In this document: one piece after another, positions 56,444 through 64,000 of the stretch
Position numbering within the stretch: position 1 is the stretch's first letter
How the letters are laid out: every line of letters starts with the position of its first letter
Translations under genes and position numbers: made by a program
From: Leishmania martiniquensis
Lineage: Eukaryota; Euglenozoa; Kinetoplastea; Trypanosomatida; Trypanosomatidae
Length of the DNA: 64,000 nt
NCBI RefSeq assembly: GCF_017916325.1
Contig: NC_090168.1
Location: 1,544,643 to 1,608,642 of the forward strand
Direction of reading: 5' to 3'
The notes under the pieces: model-generated
Told to the model about the DNA's origin: nothing
Databases searched by the model: none
What the model saw: only the letters and a program-made list of their open reading frames with translations

Positions 56444-56895
56444 CCACGAGCCCGTGGGAGGGCAAAAGAGGGAGAGAGCTCACTTTTTCACGTGCAGAGC
56501 ATTGTTGGTTTCTGCGATGTCTCGTGTTGTTGTTGTTGTCCTTGGCCGCTGCTACTCAGCCCTCTTCATGTCTGATGGGGAATAGGAAAAGAAAGAGCAC
56601 TCCCACTCATTAAACGAAACGGAAACGCACGCACAGACACGCGGGACAGGACCTCTCCCTCCTCCTCTCCAAGCATTTTGCAGAAATTCGGATGCGCTGT
56701 TGCCGGCACTTCCACACCGCGGCTCCACATCTTTTCTTTCGCTTGTATCTGCCACCTTTGCCCTCGCCTTCTTCCTTGCACGGCACAGCTTCCTTGCCAC
56801 TACCACCGCTGCCGCCACGTTTGCCTGCGTTGCCGTTAGCCTTTAGCCGACGTCGCTGCCTCCACCCGTGTATCCTTCCTTTTTTGGCCGCCGCC
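56444..56895. other. Intergenic region with desaturase leader
   Basis: About 0.45 kb. CT-rich sequence at 56735-56780 is followed by GGCACAG (56783-56789) and later AGs, so the acceptor is not uniquely fixed. The desaturase frame is open upstream to 56692, but the sequence there is leader-like. Confidence 0.5.
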
Positions 56896-58080
56896 ATGAA
56901 GTCTGTCTTGAGGGCCGGCGTGGGGAAGGATGTCAACGTGATCGTGCCATCGAAGGAGCTCACCATCAAACAGATCCAGGAGCAGATCCCCGCCAAGTAC
57001 TTTCAGCGTTCGGTGACGTGGGGCCTATACTACGTTCTCCGCGACTGTTGCCAGCTGCTCGCTGGGTACTTCATCATGTACCGCATGGTGATGCCAGCGT
57101 TAGCCGGTCTTGAAAGTTTCGTCTACGAAGCCGCTGGTGCCAGCTGGGCCAGCTGGGCGCTCGTCAACGCCGTGAAGCTGGCTGCGTGGAATGGGTTTTG
57201 GTTTGTGCAGGGCCTCAATGGGACCGCTCTGTGGGTGCTCGCCCACGAATGTGGGCACCAGGCGCTGCACCCGTACCGCACTCTGAACAACGCGATTGGA
57301 CTCGTCCTCCACTCCGTCCTTCTCGTTCCGTACCACAGCTGGCGCATCAGTCATGGCAACCACCACAAGCACACGAACCACCTCACCAAGGATACTGTGT
57401 TCGTGCCGCGCAAGGAGACGAAGGTAATCGACCTCGTTGAGGAGACGCCACTGGCGATGCTGTGCGGCATGTTTGTCATGTTCATCTTCGGCTGGCCGGG
57501 GTACCTGTTGCTCAACGCGGCGAGCCAGGACTACGGTCGCCGCACCAACCACTTCGAGCCATCGTCACCGCTCTTTCGCAAAGAGGACGCGCACGATATC
57601 GTGGTGTCTGACATCGCCATCCTCGCCGTACTCGCCGTCATGGGTCTCTGCGTCTACTACTACGGCGCGTACCACTTCGTTTGCTGGTACGTTGTGCCGT
57701 ACCTGTGGGTGAACTTCTGGCTCATTTTCATCACCTACCTCCAGCATACAGACATCCGCATCCCGCATTACAGCCATGACCACTGGACCTTTGTCCGAGG
57801 CGCCATCTCCGCCGTCGATCGCGACTTTGGCTTCATCCTTAACAGCTGGCTGCACCACATCAACGACTCTCATGTCGTCCACCACCTCTTTAGCCAGATG
57901 CCCTTCTACAGCGCCATTATCGTCACCCGCAGGTATATCAAGGACATCCTTGGTGACACCTATGTGGAGGACAAGCGCCCGATGCTCCACATGCTCTGGG
58001 ATAACTGGAAACGTTGCCGCTATGTCGTTGCGTCTGAAGGTCTCTGCGTTTTTTATGGCTCCAGCAAAAAGCGCTCCTAA
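56896..58080 (+). CDS. Delta-12 (oleate) fatty acid desaturase
   Basis: A 394-residue membrane enzyme from ATG 56896 (MKSVLRAGVGKDVNVIVPSK), typical length for FAD2-type desaturases. The three His boxes are present: H117-ECGH-121 in VLAHECGHQAL, H153-GNHH-157 in SHGNHHKHTNH and H326-VVHH-330 in SHVVHHLF, giving the diiron ligands. Hydrophobic segments at ~45-70, 75-115, 195-215 and 240-275 fit an ER protein with two double-pass hairpins. The spacing and the sequence WRISHGNHHKHTNHLTKDTVFVP-type block match plant-like delta-12 desaturases, which turn oleate into linoleate; trypanosomatids carry such an enzyme. It is the last host gene before the mobile element. Delta-12 versus delta-15 specificity is inferred from overall family look. 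Confidence 0.92.
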   Translation: MKSVLRAGVGKDVNVIVPSKELTIKQIQEQIPAKYFQRSVTWGLYYVLRDCCQLLAGYFIMYRMVMPALAGLESFVYEAAGASWASWALVNAVKLAAWNGFWFVQGLNGTALWVLAHECGHQALHPYRTLNNAIGLVLHSVLLVPYHSWRISHGNHHKHTNHLTKDTVFVPRKETKVIDLVEETPLAMLCGMFVMFIFGWPGYLLLNAASQDYGRRTNHFEPSSPLFRKEDAHDIVVSDIAILAVLAVMGLCVYYYGAYHFVCWYVVPYLWVNFWLIFITYLQHTDIRIPHYSHDHWTFVRGAISAVDRDFGFILNSWLHHINDSHVVHHLFSQMPFYSAIIVTRRYIKDILGDTYVEDKRPMLHMLWDNWKRCRYVVASEGLCVFYGSSKKRS

Positions 58081-59544
58081 TCCGTAGCTCCCGACGACGT
58101 TGGCATCTCTCCCCTCATGTATGGAGGGAACTGCTCCTCTTTTCTTTCGTTTTTCTCTCCCCCTTTCTGTCGCCGTGCCTCTCACTTGCTCCTCTTCCTC
58201 AGCTACCCTGCCGCGCGACGCTCTGCTTGCAGACGCAAACAGCGACGAAGCGACAAGAGACCCGTCATCGAACATGCGAAAGGCCCAATGGCAGGAGCTG
58301 ATGGTGTCGACGCCCGGCGTCTTCATAAATCTTCAGGGAGAGATAATGTAATGACGTGAGCAAAGTCTGTAGCATGAGCCTAAAGAAGTGCATGATTGAA
58401 GAACTGCTTCGCGTCTTGCACACGTTTTTTTCAGCCGTTTGGGTTTTAGTGTCTTCTTCCCCTTTCCTTTCTGTCTTGGGCGTTAGCCGCGTAATTGGCA
58501 TAATCCGCTCCCTCACCCCACACAACTGCAGAAGAAGTGCTCCGGGAGCCGCGCCCACACCCCGCCCGGCGCAACACCGCATAGGAGAACCCCCTCCTCC
58601 AGCAACGAACCCTTCACCACCGCCTCGCCTCTTCCCGGCCTCATCTTTCCAGTGCTCCCTCCCACCTTCGCCCATTTTCCCCGTCGGTGGCGCCGGGCGC
58701 CAGGCGCGCCCTCCGCCCCTGCCCACGCCCGGCCATGCGCACGGGCCCAAAGCACCCCCCCGCAAACAAAGAAGCCGCCGCAACCTGCCGGAAAAAAGAA
58801 CAGCTCCGCGTTGGCAAGATACACATTCCCCGCCAACCACCACGCAAACAAAAGCCGAGAACGACCCCCCTCCTCGCCACCAAGTGAATAGCGGAAGCAC
58901 GGCCCGATAGTGAGGGCAGGGCGCATATCAAAACGTATAGGCGCTACGAAACCGTTGGACAGCGAAATGCTTGCTACCGACATATCAATCCTCTTCCTCG
59001 GGCATGTGAATTGTTTTCTGGCAAAGCCTCCACCTACCCATCCTGTGGGAAACCCTACACCGCACACAGCGTACTCGTCCGTACCCTTCCCCATGCGAGA
59101 AACATAGACATTCTTGTTTTCTTTCGACTTAATTTCCTTAGCCGCCCGACCGTCTTCGTGAGCATGTCATTTTGCAACAAACTCGAGGCAGGATACAGCC
59201 CCCTCCAAACCATGCAAATGCCTTCCAGCCTCTCTCAGCCATGCGCCTCGCTCATGAGAATACCCTCCGTGACACCGTGTACACGCCCATGATGAATACG
59301 GACAAGCAGATCATCAAGAGAAGGACAAAAAAGGGAATTTGGAGCGACGACGGCGTGAGCGTCCCCAACCACGTCCACCTCTGGGGAGAAAGTAAGCCGT
59401 AACGCTCAACAGCCGTCATGCAACACGAAAAAAAAGAGAGTAGAATACTCAGCACCGACGCCGTAAAGGAAAATGGAACAGGGACGAGTGTGAACACACT
59501 TCAATGCCCGCGCACAGTACCGATCGCTGACCCCGGTTGAAACG
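58081..59544. other. Region between the desaturase gene and the mobile element
   Basis: About 1.46 kb. The first part (58081-58510) is ordinary pyrimidine-rich 3' UTR. From ~58515 to 58880 the + strand becomes strikingly C/A-rich and G-poor, unlike the rest of the window. 58900-59540 is more balanced and purine-containing. I found no gene, no telomeric hexamer array and no clear terminal repeat. The left end of the mobile element may lie anywhere in here. Confidence 0.5.
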
Positions 59545-59688
59545 ATGCTGGCAGCCTACACCATTTTCTCAGGTGACCGGGATACAGACACACTGGGAGT
59601 CACTGAGTTTGTGGACGACAAATTTGTGTTTGAGCACATGCGCTGCCGCACCCAGATTTCACAAAGCACCTGTTCGGTGGCACCGCCG

Positions 59689-59710
59689 ATATATATATAT
59701 ATATATATAT
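59689..59710. repeat. (AT)11 microsatellite
   Basis: Eleven AT units in otherwise GC-rich DNA, just upstream of the gag-like ATG. AT-repeats of this purity are not seen elsewhere in the window. It may belong to the element's leader or mark its border. Confidence 0.9.
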
Positions 59711-59832
59711 GTTGCAGCCATCGTGCATTTACAATACCCGCTGTTTCAACTACGGAACTCCACCTGCTAGATTACAGGCTGCTCGAGACTCCCCCGGCAC
59801 GCCTGGTTGGAGAGGGCGACCAGCCGTCGGAC

Positions 59833-60186
59833 ATGGACAGCGAAGCGGCGAAGTTGTTCCGGGCAACGAAGCCACTGATCATCCTGGGAGGAGGCTACGC
59901 ACCCATTTACGGTCCGGACGGACAGCAGATGGTGGCAGCCGACTACACAGCGCTGGAGCAACAGATGGACCAGCCCCAGAAGCAGATGGAGGCGTACGCC
60001 AAGCACTCGCAGCGGCAGAGCTAGCCACGAGAACCGCAGCAGCAGCCCGCACGGAAGAGCGGGGGGTACCGCAGCCGAGGGGCGCGCCAGCCGCCACCGC
60101 AGATCATGTGGCATGGCGGTGGGGTGGGGCCCAACGAGCCGGCCAGCGCGGTACGGGACAAGGCCGACCCAAGTACAAAAAACTGA
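59833..60186 (+). pseudogene. Gag-like small ORF of the element, with an internal TAG
   Basis: ATG 59833 opens MDSEAAKLFRATKPLIILGG and continues with a Gln-rich segment (ALEQQMDQPQKQMEAYAK) to a TAG at 60022-60024. The same frame then stays open for 53 more codons of similar, basic and Gln/Pro/Arg-rich sequence (QPPPQIMWHGGG) before a TGA at 60184-60186. The continuity of composition across the TAG suggests a premature stop in one gag-like protein of about 117 codons. It has no zinc knuckle. Its frame ends exactly at A AAA AAC TGA, and the protease lies in the -1 frame. The frame is also open upstream to an ATG at 59545, across the AT repeat, but that part is not protein-like. Confidence 0.5.
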
Positions 60187-60872
60187 GAAGTCCTTGCCGG
60201 GACGAAGACAGCGTCCTGAAGAAGGGCCGGCCCTCCACAGAGGAACTGTGGGGTGGAGACTTGCGCGCGGGGAAGACGCCCAACAGGGAACTGGACGCGA
60301 TTCTTCAGCGCTACCTCCCACCAGGGAAAGTACTACCGTGCGACACGTTGCCTAACCTAACTCAGCAGCACATCGCGCGCATTCAGGACTCGGTGCGGAA
60401 GCACGGGGTCCTTTACTTTCCCCTTTTTATCCGGCACCACTGGATTGCGGGGGTGCTGACACGGGCCGAGGGTAAGCGCACCTACGCGCTCACGGTCTTT
60501 GATTCCGCCCCGTCGGACCCTGTACAACGCGACTTGCGTCGGGGTCTGCAGGCGATGTGGCCACGCCTTGCTATCCCCAACGGATACTGCGCGAGACAGG
60601 CTCGCGGCAGTGAGGACTGTGGGCTGTACATGGTGGCGTCGTTCTTCTCCCACCACTACGCCTGCCCCATCGGCGATGCCTCCGCCCTGCCGGGCCGACT
60701 GCGCCGCTTCCTCACCCGCGCTACGCAGGAGAGGATGTCCGCCGAGACCTTTACGGCGGCCATGCGGAAGGAGCTGGAGCAGCGGCCATCACCCGCCCCC
60801 CATCCACCACGGCGCCTCGACAGGAGGAGCCAGAGCTGGAGGGCGGCCACGCGTCGAGTGTCGAGGAGCTGA
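60152..60872 (+). CDS. Ulp1/SENP-type cysteine protease domain of the element (C48-like)
   Basis: In the frame that follows the A AAA AAC heptamer. Coding-looking sequence starts around KYKKLRSPCRDEDSVLKK and has the full Ulp1 catalytic plan: His at 60435-60437 in RHHWIAGVL, Asp at 60501-60503 in TVFDSAPSD, the oxyanion Gln in CARQARG, and the nucleophile Cys at 60618-60620 in GSEDCGLYM. Q-x5-DCG is the hallmark of SUMO/NEDD8-deconjugating proteases. The frame has no sensible ATG of its own (the only upstream one is at the AT repeat, 59709), which supports expression by frameshifting from the gag-like ORF. Good sequence ends near AAMRKELEQ; the last ~28 codons to the stop at 60872 turn Arg/Ser-rich because of a likely frameshift in the C run near 60795. 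It may process the element polyprotein or act on host SUMO. Confidence 0.75.
60177..60183 (+). promoter_or_regulatory. Candidate -1 ribosomal frameshift heptamer A AAA AAC
   Basis: Bases 60177-60183 read A AAA AAC in the phase required for simultaneous slippage (ACA AAA AAC then TGA in the gag-like frame). A -1 slip gives AAA AAA CTG and enters the Ulp1 protease frame. Downstream inverted repeats could form stems: 60199-60204 with 60212-60217 (about 16 bases after the heptamer, longer than usual) and 60233-60240 with 60246-60253 (eight pairs, one G-U). No experiment is implied; this is sequence reading plus known frameshift rules. Confidence 0.55.
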
Positions 60873-61579
60873 TAGAGGCGCACGACGCGGCCGCCACAGC
60901 CGCCGCGCGGCGCAAACTGCGCTACATGCTCACGGCATCGGCGCTCGCGAACTTCGCGGACGGCGCACACCGGTCCTTCGCCGTGGAGGCGATGTGCAGG
61001 CGCGCCAGAGCGTACGGATTCGATGCCGGCAAACCCGCCGACGTGGCGGACGCCCTGGTGCGCATGGGCTTCTCTGTGCACCCGTATGGAAAACCGACGC
61101 GCAACGGGAAGGCCCGCCTGCTGGACGAGTCCGCGCTGTCCGACACATCGAAGCACTTCCTGATCGTGCAGGGAGTCGCGCACGCTGGCCTGCCGCGGTG
61201 CCTCAGAGGAGGCTGGGTGTTCCAACTCGGGGCGCGGTTCACAGGAACGGCGTCGGCGCGCGAGGGAGCATATGAGGGCCACTATGCGGTGACGGCGAAA
61301 CCGCGCGAGGCGACGGTCGGCGTGTACACGGTGGCGCCTCCGCGGGCAGCCGAGGCAGCGGAGCAGGCAGAGGACTCGCGCACGTTGGCAGCGCCAACGG
61401 TCGGCCGGCAGGCCGCGGAAGCTGGTGCCCCGAGGGGCACCCACGCGAAGGACCCCTTCCTGGCGGACGCGGGACGAGCAGAGGAGGACGGGCTGAGCAC
61501 CACGCCGCCCGACACGGCGCCCGGAGAACTTCTCCATGAGCAGCACGCGGCGCTCTACGGAGAGACGGCGCTCCCCTAA
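60793..61579 (+). pseudogene. Unrecognised domain downstream of the element protease
   Basis: In the -1 frame relative to the protease, protein-like sequence continues through acidic RQEEPELEGGHASSVEELIE, Ala-rich AHDAAATAAARRKLRY, then ATG 60926 (MLTASALANFADGAHRSF), to a TAA at 61577-61579. About 160 residues after the ATG look like a folded domain with AVEAMCRRARAYGF, SKHFLIVQGVAHAG and a later YEGHYAVTAKP. I do not recognise it. A Cys in the first helix and a His in a GHYAV strand are reminiscent of papain-fold peptidases, but this is weak. The tail is Ala/Glu-rich. It was probably one protein with the protease and is now split by an indel in the C run at ~60795; as drawn it may also start independently at 60926. 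Confidence 0.5.
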
Positions 61580-61621
61580 AAACGGGGACGGCGGGCGAGC
61601 TGGGGGCGCGCCTGCCCACGA

Positions 61622-62558
61622 GGGTGGTACATCTACCCGGACAGGCCCCCACACGTCAGCGCGGTGGCATGGGCCGCGGTGTCGCCGGAGGTCCGCGCGG
61701 GCCACATACGCTGGCTGCGAGAACTGCGGTCGATGCCGAGCGACCTGCTGGACTGCGACCTGGCAAAGGCGGTCATCCACCTGATCGTGCGAGCGGCTCG
61801 GGCGCGGAACTGGCAGTGGCCCACCATCTCCAAGGCCCTGGCGTCCGTCAAGGGCGCGCTGCTGAACCTCCCCCCTGTACACAAACCAGGCGGACGGATA
61901 CGATTTGTCGACCTCACCGGAGTTCCGGGCGGCGGCCACCGCGGCGAGGCGCTTCGAGAGGGAGTCGGAGACGCACCCACCCGCCCCGCTGCGGGTGGAG
62001 GAGATGCAGAGGGCCTACAAGGAGCTCTGCCGCACCCACCCGCGCGCCGCGCTCTTCCTGAAGCTGGCGTGGCACTGCGCCGCACGAGCGGGCGACCTGG
62101 GGACACTCCTGACAAAGGACGTGCACATCTCCGCACTCTCGGAGAGCTCGCCGACGGCCTCAGTGAGTATCACGATCCGCTATGGAAAGGGTGCGAGGTT
62201 CCGCGGGCCCTATGCGATAGGGACGCGATTGCAGCGAGAGGACGCGGCCCTGCTGCTGAAGCTGGTGAGGAGCCGAGGCCCAACGCAGCGCCTGTTTGCG
62301 GACGTGACGAGCCTCCGCGATCAGGTGCGAGCAGCGCTGCGCCGCGTGAACCCTGCGGCGGCCCTCCCGTCCATCCGGAAGGGCGCCGCCCGTTACCTGG
62401 CAGCGAACGGCGTATCCGAGGCGGACCTCATGCGGATCACCGGCCACACGCGAGCGGACACGCTCAAGCGGTACCTGGGCTATGGCCTCCAGCCAACGAA
62501 GGAGGCCGTTGCCGCGCAGGAAAGCGCCGCGCAAGTCCTCCTAGGATTGACCAGCTAG
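61622..62558 (+). pseudogene. Tyrosine recombinase (YR), frameshifted
   Basis: The core-binding part lies in one frame (about 61622-61885: PHVSAVAWAAVSPEVRAGHI, DLAKAVIHLIVRAARARNW), and the catalytic part in the +1 frame from ~61888 to the TAG at 62556-62558. The latter frame has a TGA at 61863-61865, so the shift is required. Catalytic residues of the YR family: Arg at 62085-62087 in HCAARAGDLGTLL, the K/H-x-x-R-type helix SIRKGAARYLAANGV, His in ITGHTRADT (~62445), and the nucleophile Tyr at 62472-62474 in TLKRYLGYG. All appear intact, so only the frameshift disables this copy (or it is an assembly error). YR elements integrate a circular DNA intermediate through this enzyme. No clear ATG for the N-terminal part; ATG 61733 is in frame but late. 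Confidence 0.75.
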
Positions 62559-62626
62559 GATGGGAGGCACCGACGGCGAAGAGCCTGGGGGTGTCGGACG
62601 CGGAGCTGTATGCGGAGACGCGCCGC

Positions 62627-64000
62627 ATGCAGGGGCTGCCACCGGTGGCGACGCTGCCCGACGCGCGGCAGTGGCCCCTGCACCTGAAGCGCACCACGCC
62701 GCTGGACCTGGCGGCCGTGCGGGAAATGCCCACGGCGCACAGCCGCACGAAGCGGTTCCTGGAGCAGGCCATCCAATACATGAACCCGAGGCGGTTCGTG
62801 GGCCTGCGCACTTCACGCACGGTGAAGACGGCGTCCCTGCCGCTCGCGGACGTTCTGAGAGCGGTGGAGATGGGGAAGTTCGAGCGTTGCGACTGGCAAC
62901 CTCGCCACCCAGCCTCGCGCCGGCCGCTGCCGGAGGGCGTGCGCGGGGTGAACACGTTCTCTGTCCCAGAGATGAAAGGCCGACGACGGCTGATCACCGA
63001 GCCGCACCTCAACGCCCTGGTCTCGAAGCAGGAGCTGCCGAAGGTGGAGCATCCGACCCGCCAGTGGCGGCGCCAGGAGCTCCGCTACGCGCGGTACATG
63101 TTCCAGCTCGACTTTGTGGCGTTCTACGACGCCATCCCCTTGCCGGAGGAGATGCGGAACACGTTTGTGTTCCGCGCACGCGACCATGTCCTCTACCGGT
63201 GCTGCACGCTGCCCACCGGCGCACGATGGAGCGTAGCGGTGGGGCAGGCGGTGACATGGACGATCGTGGACATCGACACACCAGTGACGGTCTTCACCAT
63301 GATCGACAACATGCTCATCGCGGCGCGCGAGGGGCAGGAGCGTGCGTTTCTATCCGCGGTGCGGCGCATCCTAGCCCGCATCCGGACGGCGAACCTCCTC
63401 ACCTCCCCGGATCGGGAGACCGTGGCGGCCATGTCGGACGAGGAGCTGCTATCCTTGGCACGGGCCGACAACACGTTCCTGGGAGAGGACTTCCATTGGA
63501 ACGGGAGCGAGCGGGTGGTACGCAACGCGCTCAAGACGGTGGCCAAGTTGAAACTGGCGCTCCGAGCGACGCGCTTCTCATGCCGGTCTTTCGCGTCCCT
63601 GGCGTCGCTGGTCATGTACGCCATGCACACGACGCGCCTGAACCCGGCGGAGGCGTTCCCCTTGCAGCAGGCGTGCCGAGCCATGTTTCGGCTCGTGGAC
63701 CGCGGCCGGGATTGGGACGACGAGGTGCCCTATGTGGGGTCGAACGTCCTCGCGTGCCTCCAATCGGTCGGCGGACGCCTGGTCGAGAACGAGTGGTGGA
63801 GGATCGCGGACAGGACCGCGGCCAGCTACGAGGATGGCACGTACGACGCCATCTGCTTCACGGACGCGTCGGCCGACGGGTGGGGAGCGGTGGTGCGGTA
63901 CGCGAACGGCACCACCGACGCCCTGCAGCAGAGGTGGGTCACGGGCTTGCACCCGAAAGGTCGCGTCGGCGAAGGCTCGCCACGCACGCGGGTGCCGGAC
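62627..64000 (+). CDS. Reverse transcriptase with RNase H start, 3' end beyond window
   Basis: A frame open to the window edge, in the -1 phase relative to the recombinase. The first in-frame ATG after the recombinase stop is 62627, but coding-like sequence (APTAKSLGVSDAELYAETRR) already starts near 62560, so translation may begin by overlap, reinitiation or frameshift. RT motifs: RRRLITEPHLNAL (fingers), motif A FQLDFVAFYDAIPL, motif B LPTGARWSVAVGQAVTW, motif C TMIDNMLIAAREG where the usual second Asp is Asn, and thumb-like helices (NALKTVAKLKLALRA). RNase H begins at ICFTDASADGWGAVVRY with the first catalytic Asp. The order RT then RNase H after a recombinase fits the VIPER/TATE/DIRS group. 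No stop or frameshift is seen in the 1.37 kb present. Confidence 0.8.
   Translation, partial: MQGLPPVATLPDARQWPLHLKRTTPLDLAAVREMPTAHSRTKRFLEQAIQYMNPRRFVGLRTSRTVKTASLPLADVLRAVEMGKFERCDWQPRHPASRRPLPEGVRGVNTFSVPEMKGRRRLITEPHLNALVSKQELPKVEHPTRQWRRQELRYARYMFQLDFVAFYDAIPLPEEMRNTFVFRARDHVLYRCCTLPTGARWSVAVGQAVTWTIVDIDTPVTVFTMIDNMLIAAREGQERAFLSAVRRILARIRTANLLTSPDRETVAAMSDEELLSLARADNTFLGEDFHWNGSERVVRNALKTVAKLKLALRATRFSCRSFASLASLVMYAMHTTRLNPAEAFPLQQACRAMFRLVDRGRDWDDEVPYVGSNVLACLQSVGGRLVENEWWRIADRTAASYEDGTYDAICFTDASADGWGAVVRYANGTTDALQQRWVTGLHPKGRVGEGSPRTRVPD

Larger units (their letters stand above)
59545..64000 (+). mobile_element. Tyrosine-recombinase retroelement (TATE/VIPER-like), left part only
   Basis: A high-GC element on the + strand, cut by the window's right edge. 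Its coding order is: gag-like small ORF, Ulp1-type cysteine protease, unrecognised domain, tyrosine recombinase, reverse transcriptase, and start of RNase H. Having both a tyrosine recombinase and an RT places it with DIRS/Ngaro/VIPER/TATE retroelements; in Leishmania-group species the resident kind is TATE (established knowledge), so that is my best assignment. Ordinarily TATE sits in telomeric repeats, but none are seen at this left flank. The left boundary is uncertain; 59545 is where the gag-like frame opens. The copy carries a premature TAG (60022-60024), a probable frameshift near 60790, a TAA at 61577-61579 and a frameshift near 61885. Confidence 0.75.

Noticed and set aside
57565..58326. 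A 253-codon - strand frame over the desaturase 3' end
   Set aside because: Antisense to the third His-box region; no family resemblance and opposite to the transcription direction.
59400..59560. tRNA-like sequence near CCGGTTGAAACG
   Set aside because: No cloverleaf arms or proper T-loop consensus could be built.
59709..60150. ATG 59709 as the start of the element protease
   Set aside because: It lies in the AT repeat and the first ~145 codons overlap the gag-like ORF in another frame with Gly/Arg-rich noise. Frameshifting explains the protease better.
60656..61939. A 427-codon open frame on the - strand within the mobile element
   Set aside because: It is antisense to the recombinase/protease frames in very GC-rich DNA, where stops are rare. 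The encoded sequence is Arg/Ala-rich and matches no family.
1..64000. CRISPR arrays, bacterial operons, promoters and rho-independent terminators
   Set aside because: No spaced direct repeats of that kind. The gene content and trans-splice tracts are eukaryotic (trypanosomatid), so these features are not expected.

Overview
The window looks like nuclear chromosomal DNA of a trypanosomatid, most likely a Leishmania-group species. All host genes lie on the + strand without introns. They are separated by long intergenic stretches rich in pyrimidine tracts and GT/CT microsatellites, as expected of one polycistronic transcription unit read left to right and processed by trans-splicing. The trypanosomatid-specific gene content (a pair of kinetoplast-associated basic proteins, many large proteins of unknown family) agrees. 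The element at the right end resembles TATE/VIPER tyrosine-recombinase retroelements, which would favour Leishmania (Viannia) or a relative. That species inference comes from general knowledge, not from a search.

Layout. 1-3.2 kb: 3' part of a large protein with an internally repeated domain. 5.97-10.3 kb: Spt6 transcription elongation factor. 11.4-12.8 kb: mitochondrial AlkB-like protein that seems to lack an iron ligand. 13.7-16.7 kb: large helical protein of unknown function. 17.5-18.4 kb: trypsin-fold serine protease. 18.9-21.9 kb: helical protein broken by one apparent frameshift. 22.3 kb: ribosomal protein uS15. 23.5-24.9 kb: mitochondrial membrane protein. 25.7-27.2 kb: coiled-coil protein. 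28.2-30.0 kb: type I membrane protein with tandem YVDP repeats in its tail. 31 kb: SmD2. 32.1-33.1 kb: ZIP metal transporter. 36.1-38.9 kb: coatomer beta'. 39.8-40.7 kb: five-finger RanBP2-type protein. 41.4-44.4 kb: unknown protein. 46.1-47.7 kb: PP2A B''-type subunit. 48.4 kb: ribosomal protein eL42. 49.2-52.4 kb: two kinetoplast-associated-like proteins. 53.6-56.4 kb: divergent ABC protein. 56.9-58.1 kb: oleate (delta-12) desaturase.

From about 59.5 kb to the right edge lies the left part of a mobile element. In order it carries a small gag-like ORF, a Ulp1/SENP-type cysteine protease, an unrecognised domain, a tyrosine recombinase, and a reverse transcriptase with the start of RNase H, which runs off the window. 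The gag-like frame ends at a perfect A AAA AAC heptamer followed at once by TGA, and the protease is in the -1 frame. This is a candidate programmed -1 frameshift and, with the Ulp1 protease, the most interesting signal here. The copy also carries a premature TAG and apparent frameshifts, so it may be decayed or contain assembly errors.

The host genes are a typical mixed trypanosomatid cluster with no common pathway. Starts were placed at ATG codons, because trypanosomatid nuclear genes use ATG; several frames stay open upstream into pyrimidine-rich leader sequence. Trans-splice acceptors are listed only where an AG-free pyrimidine tract makes the site clear.
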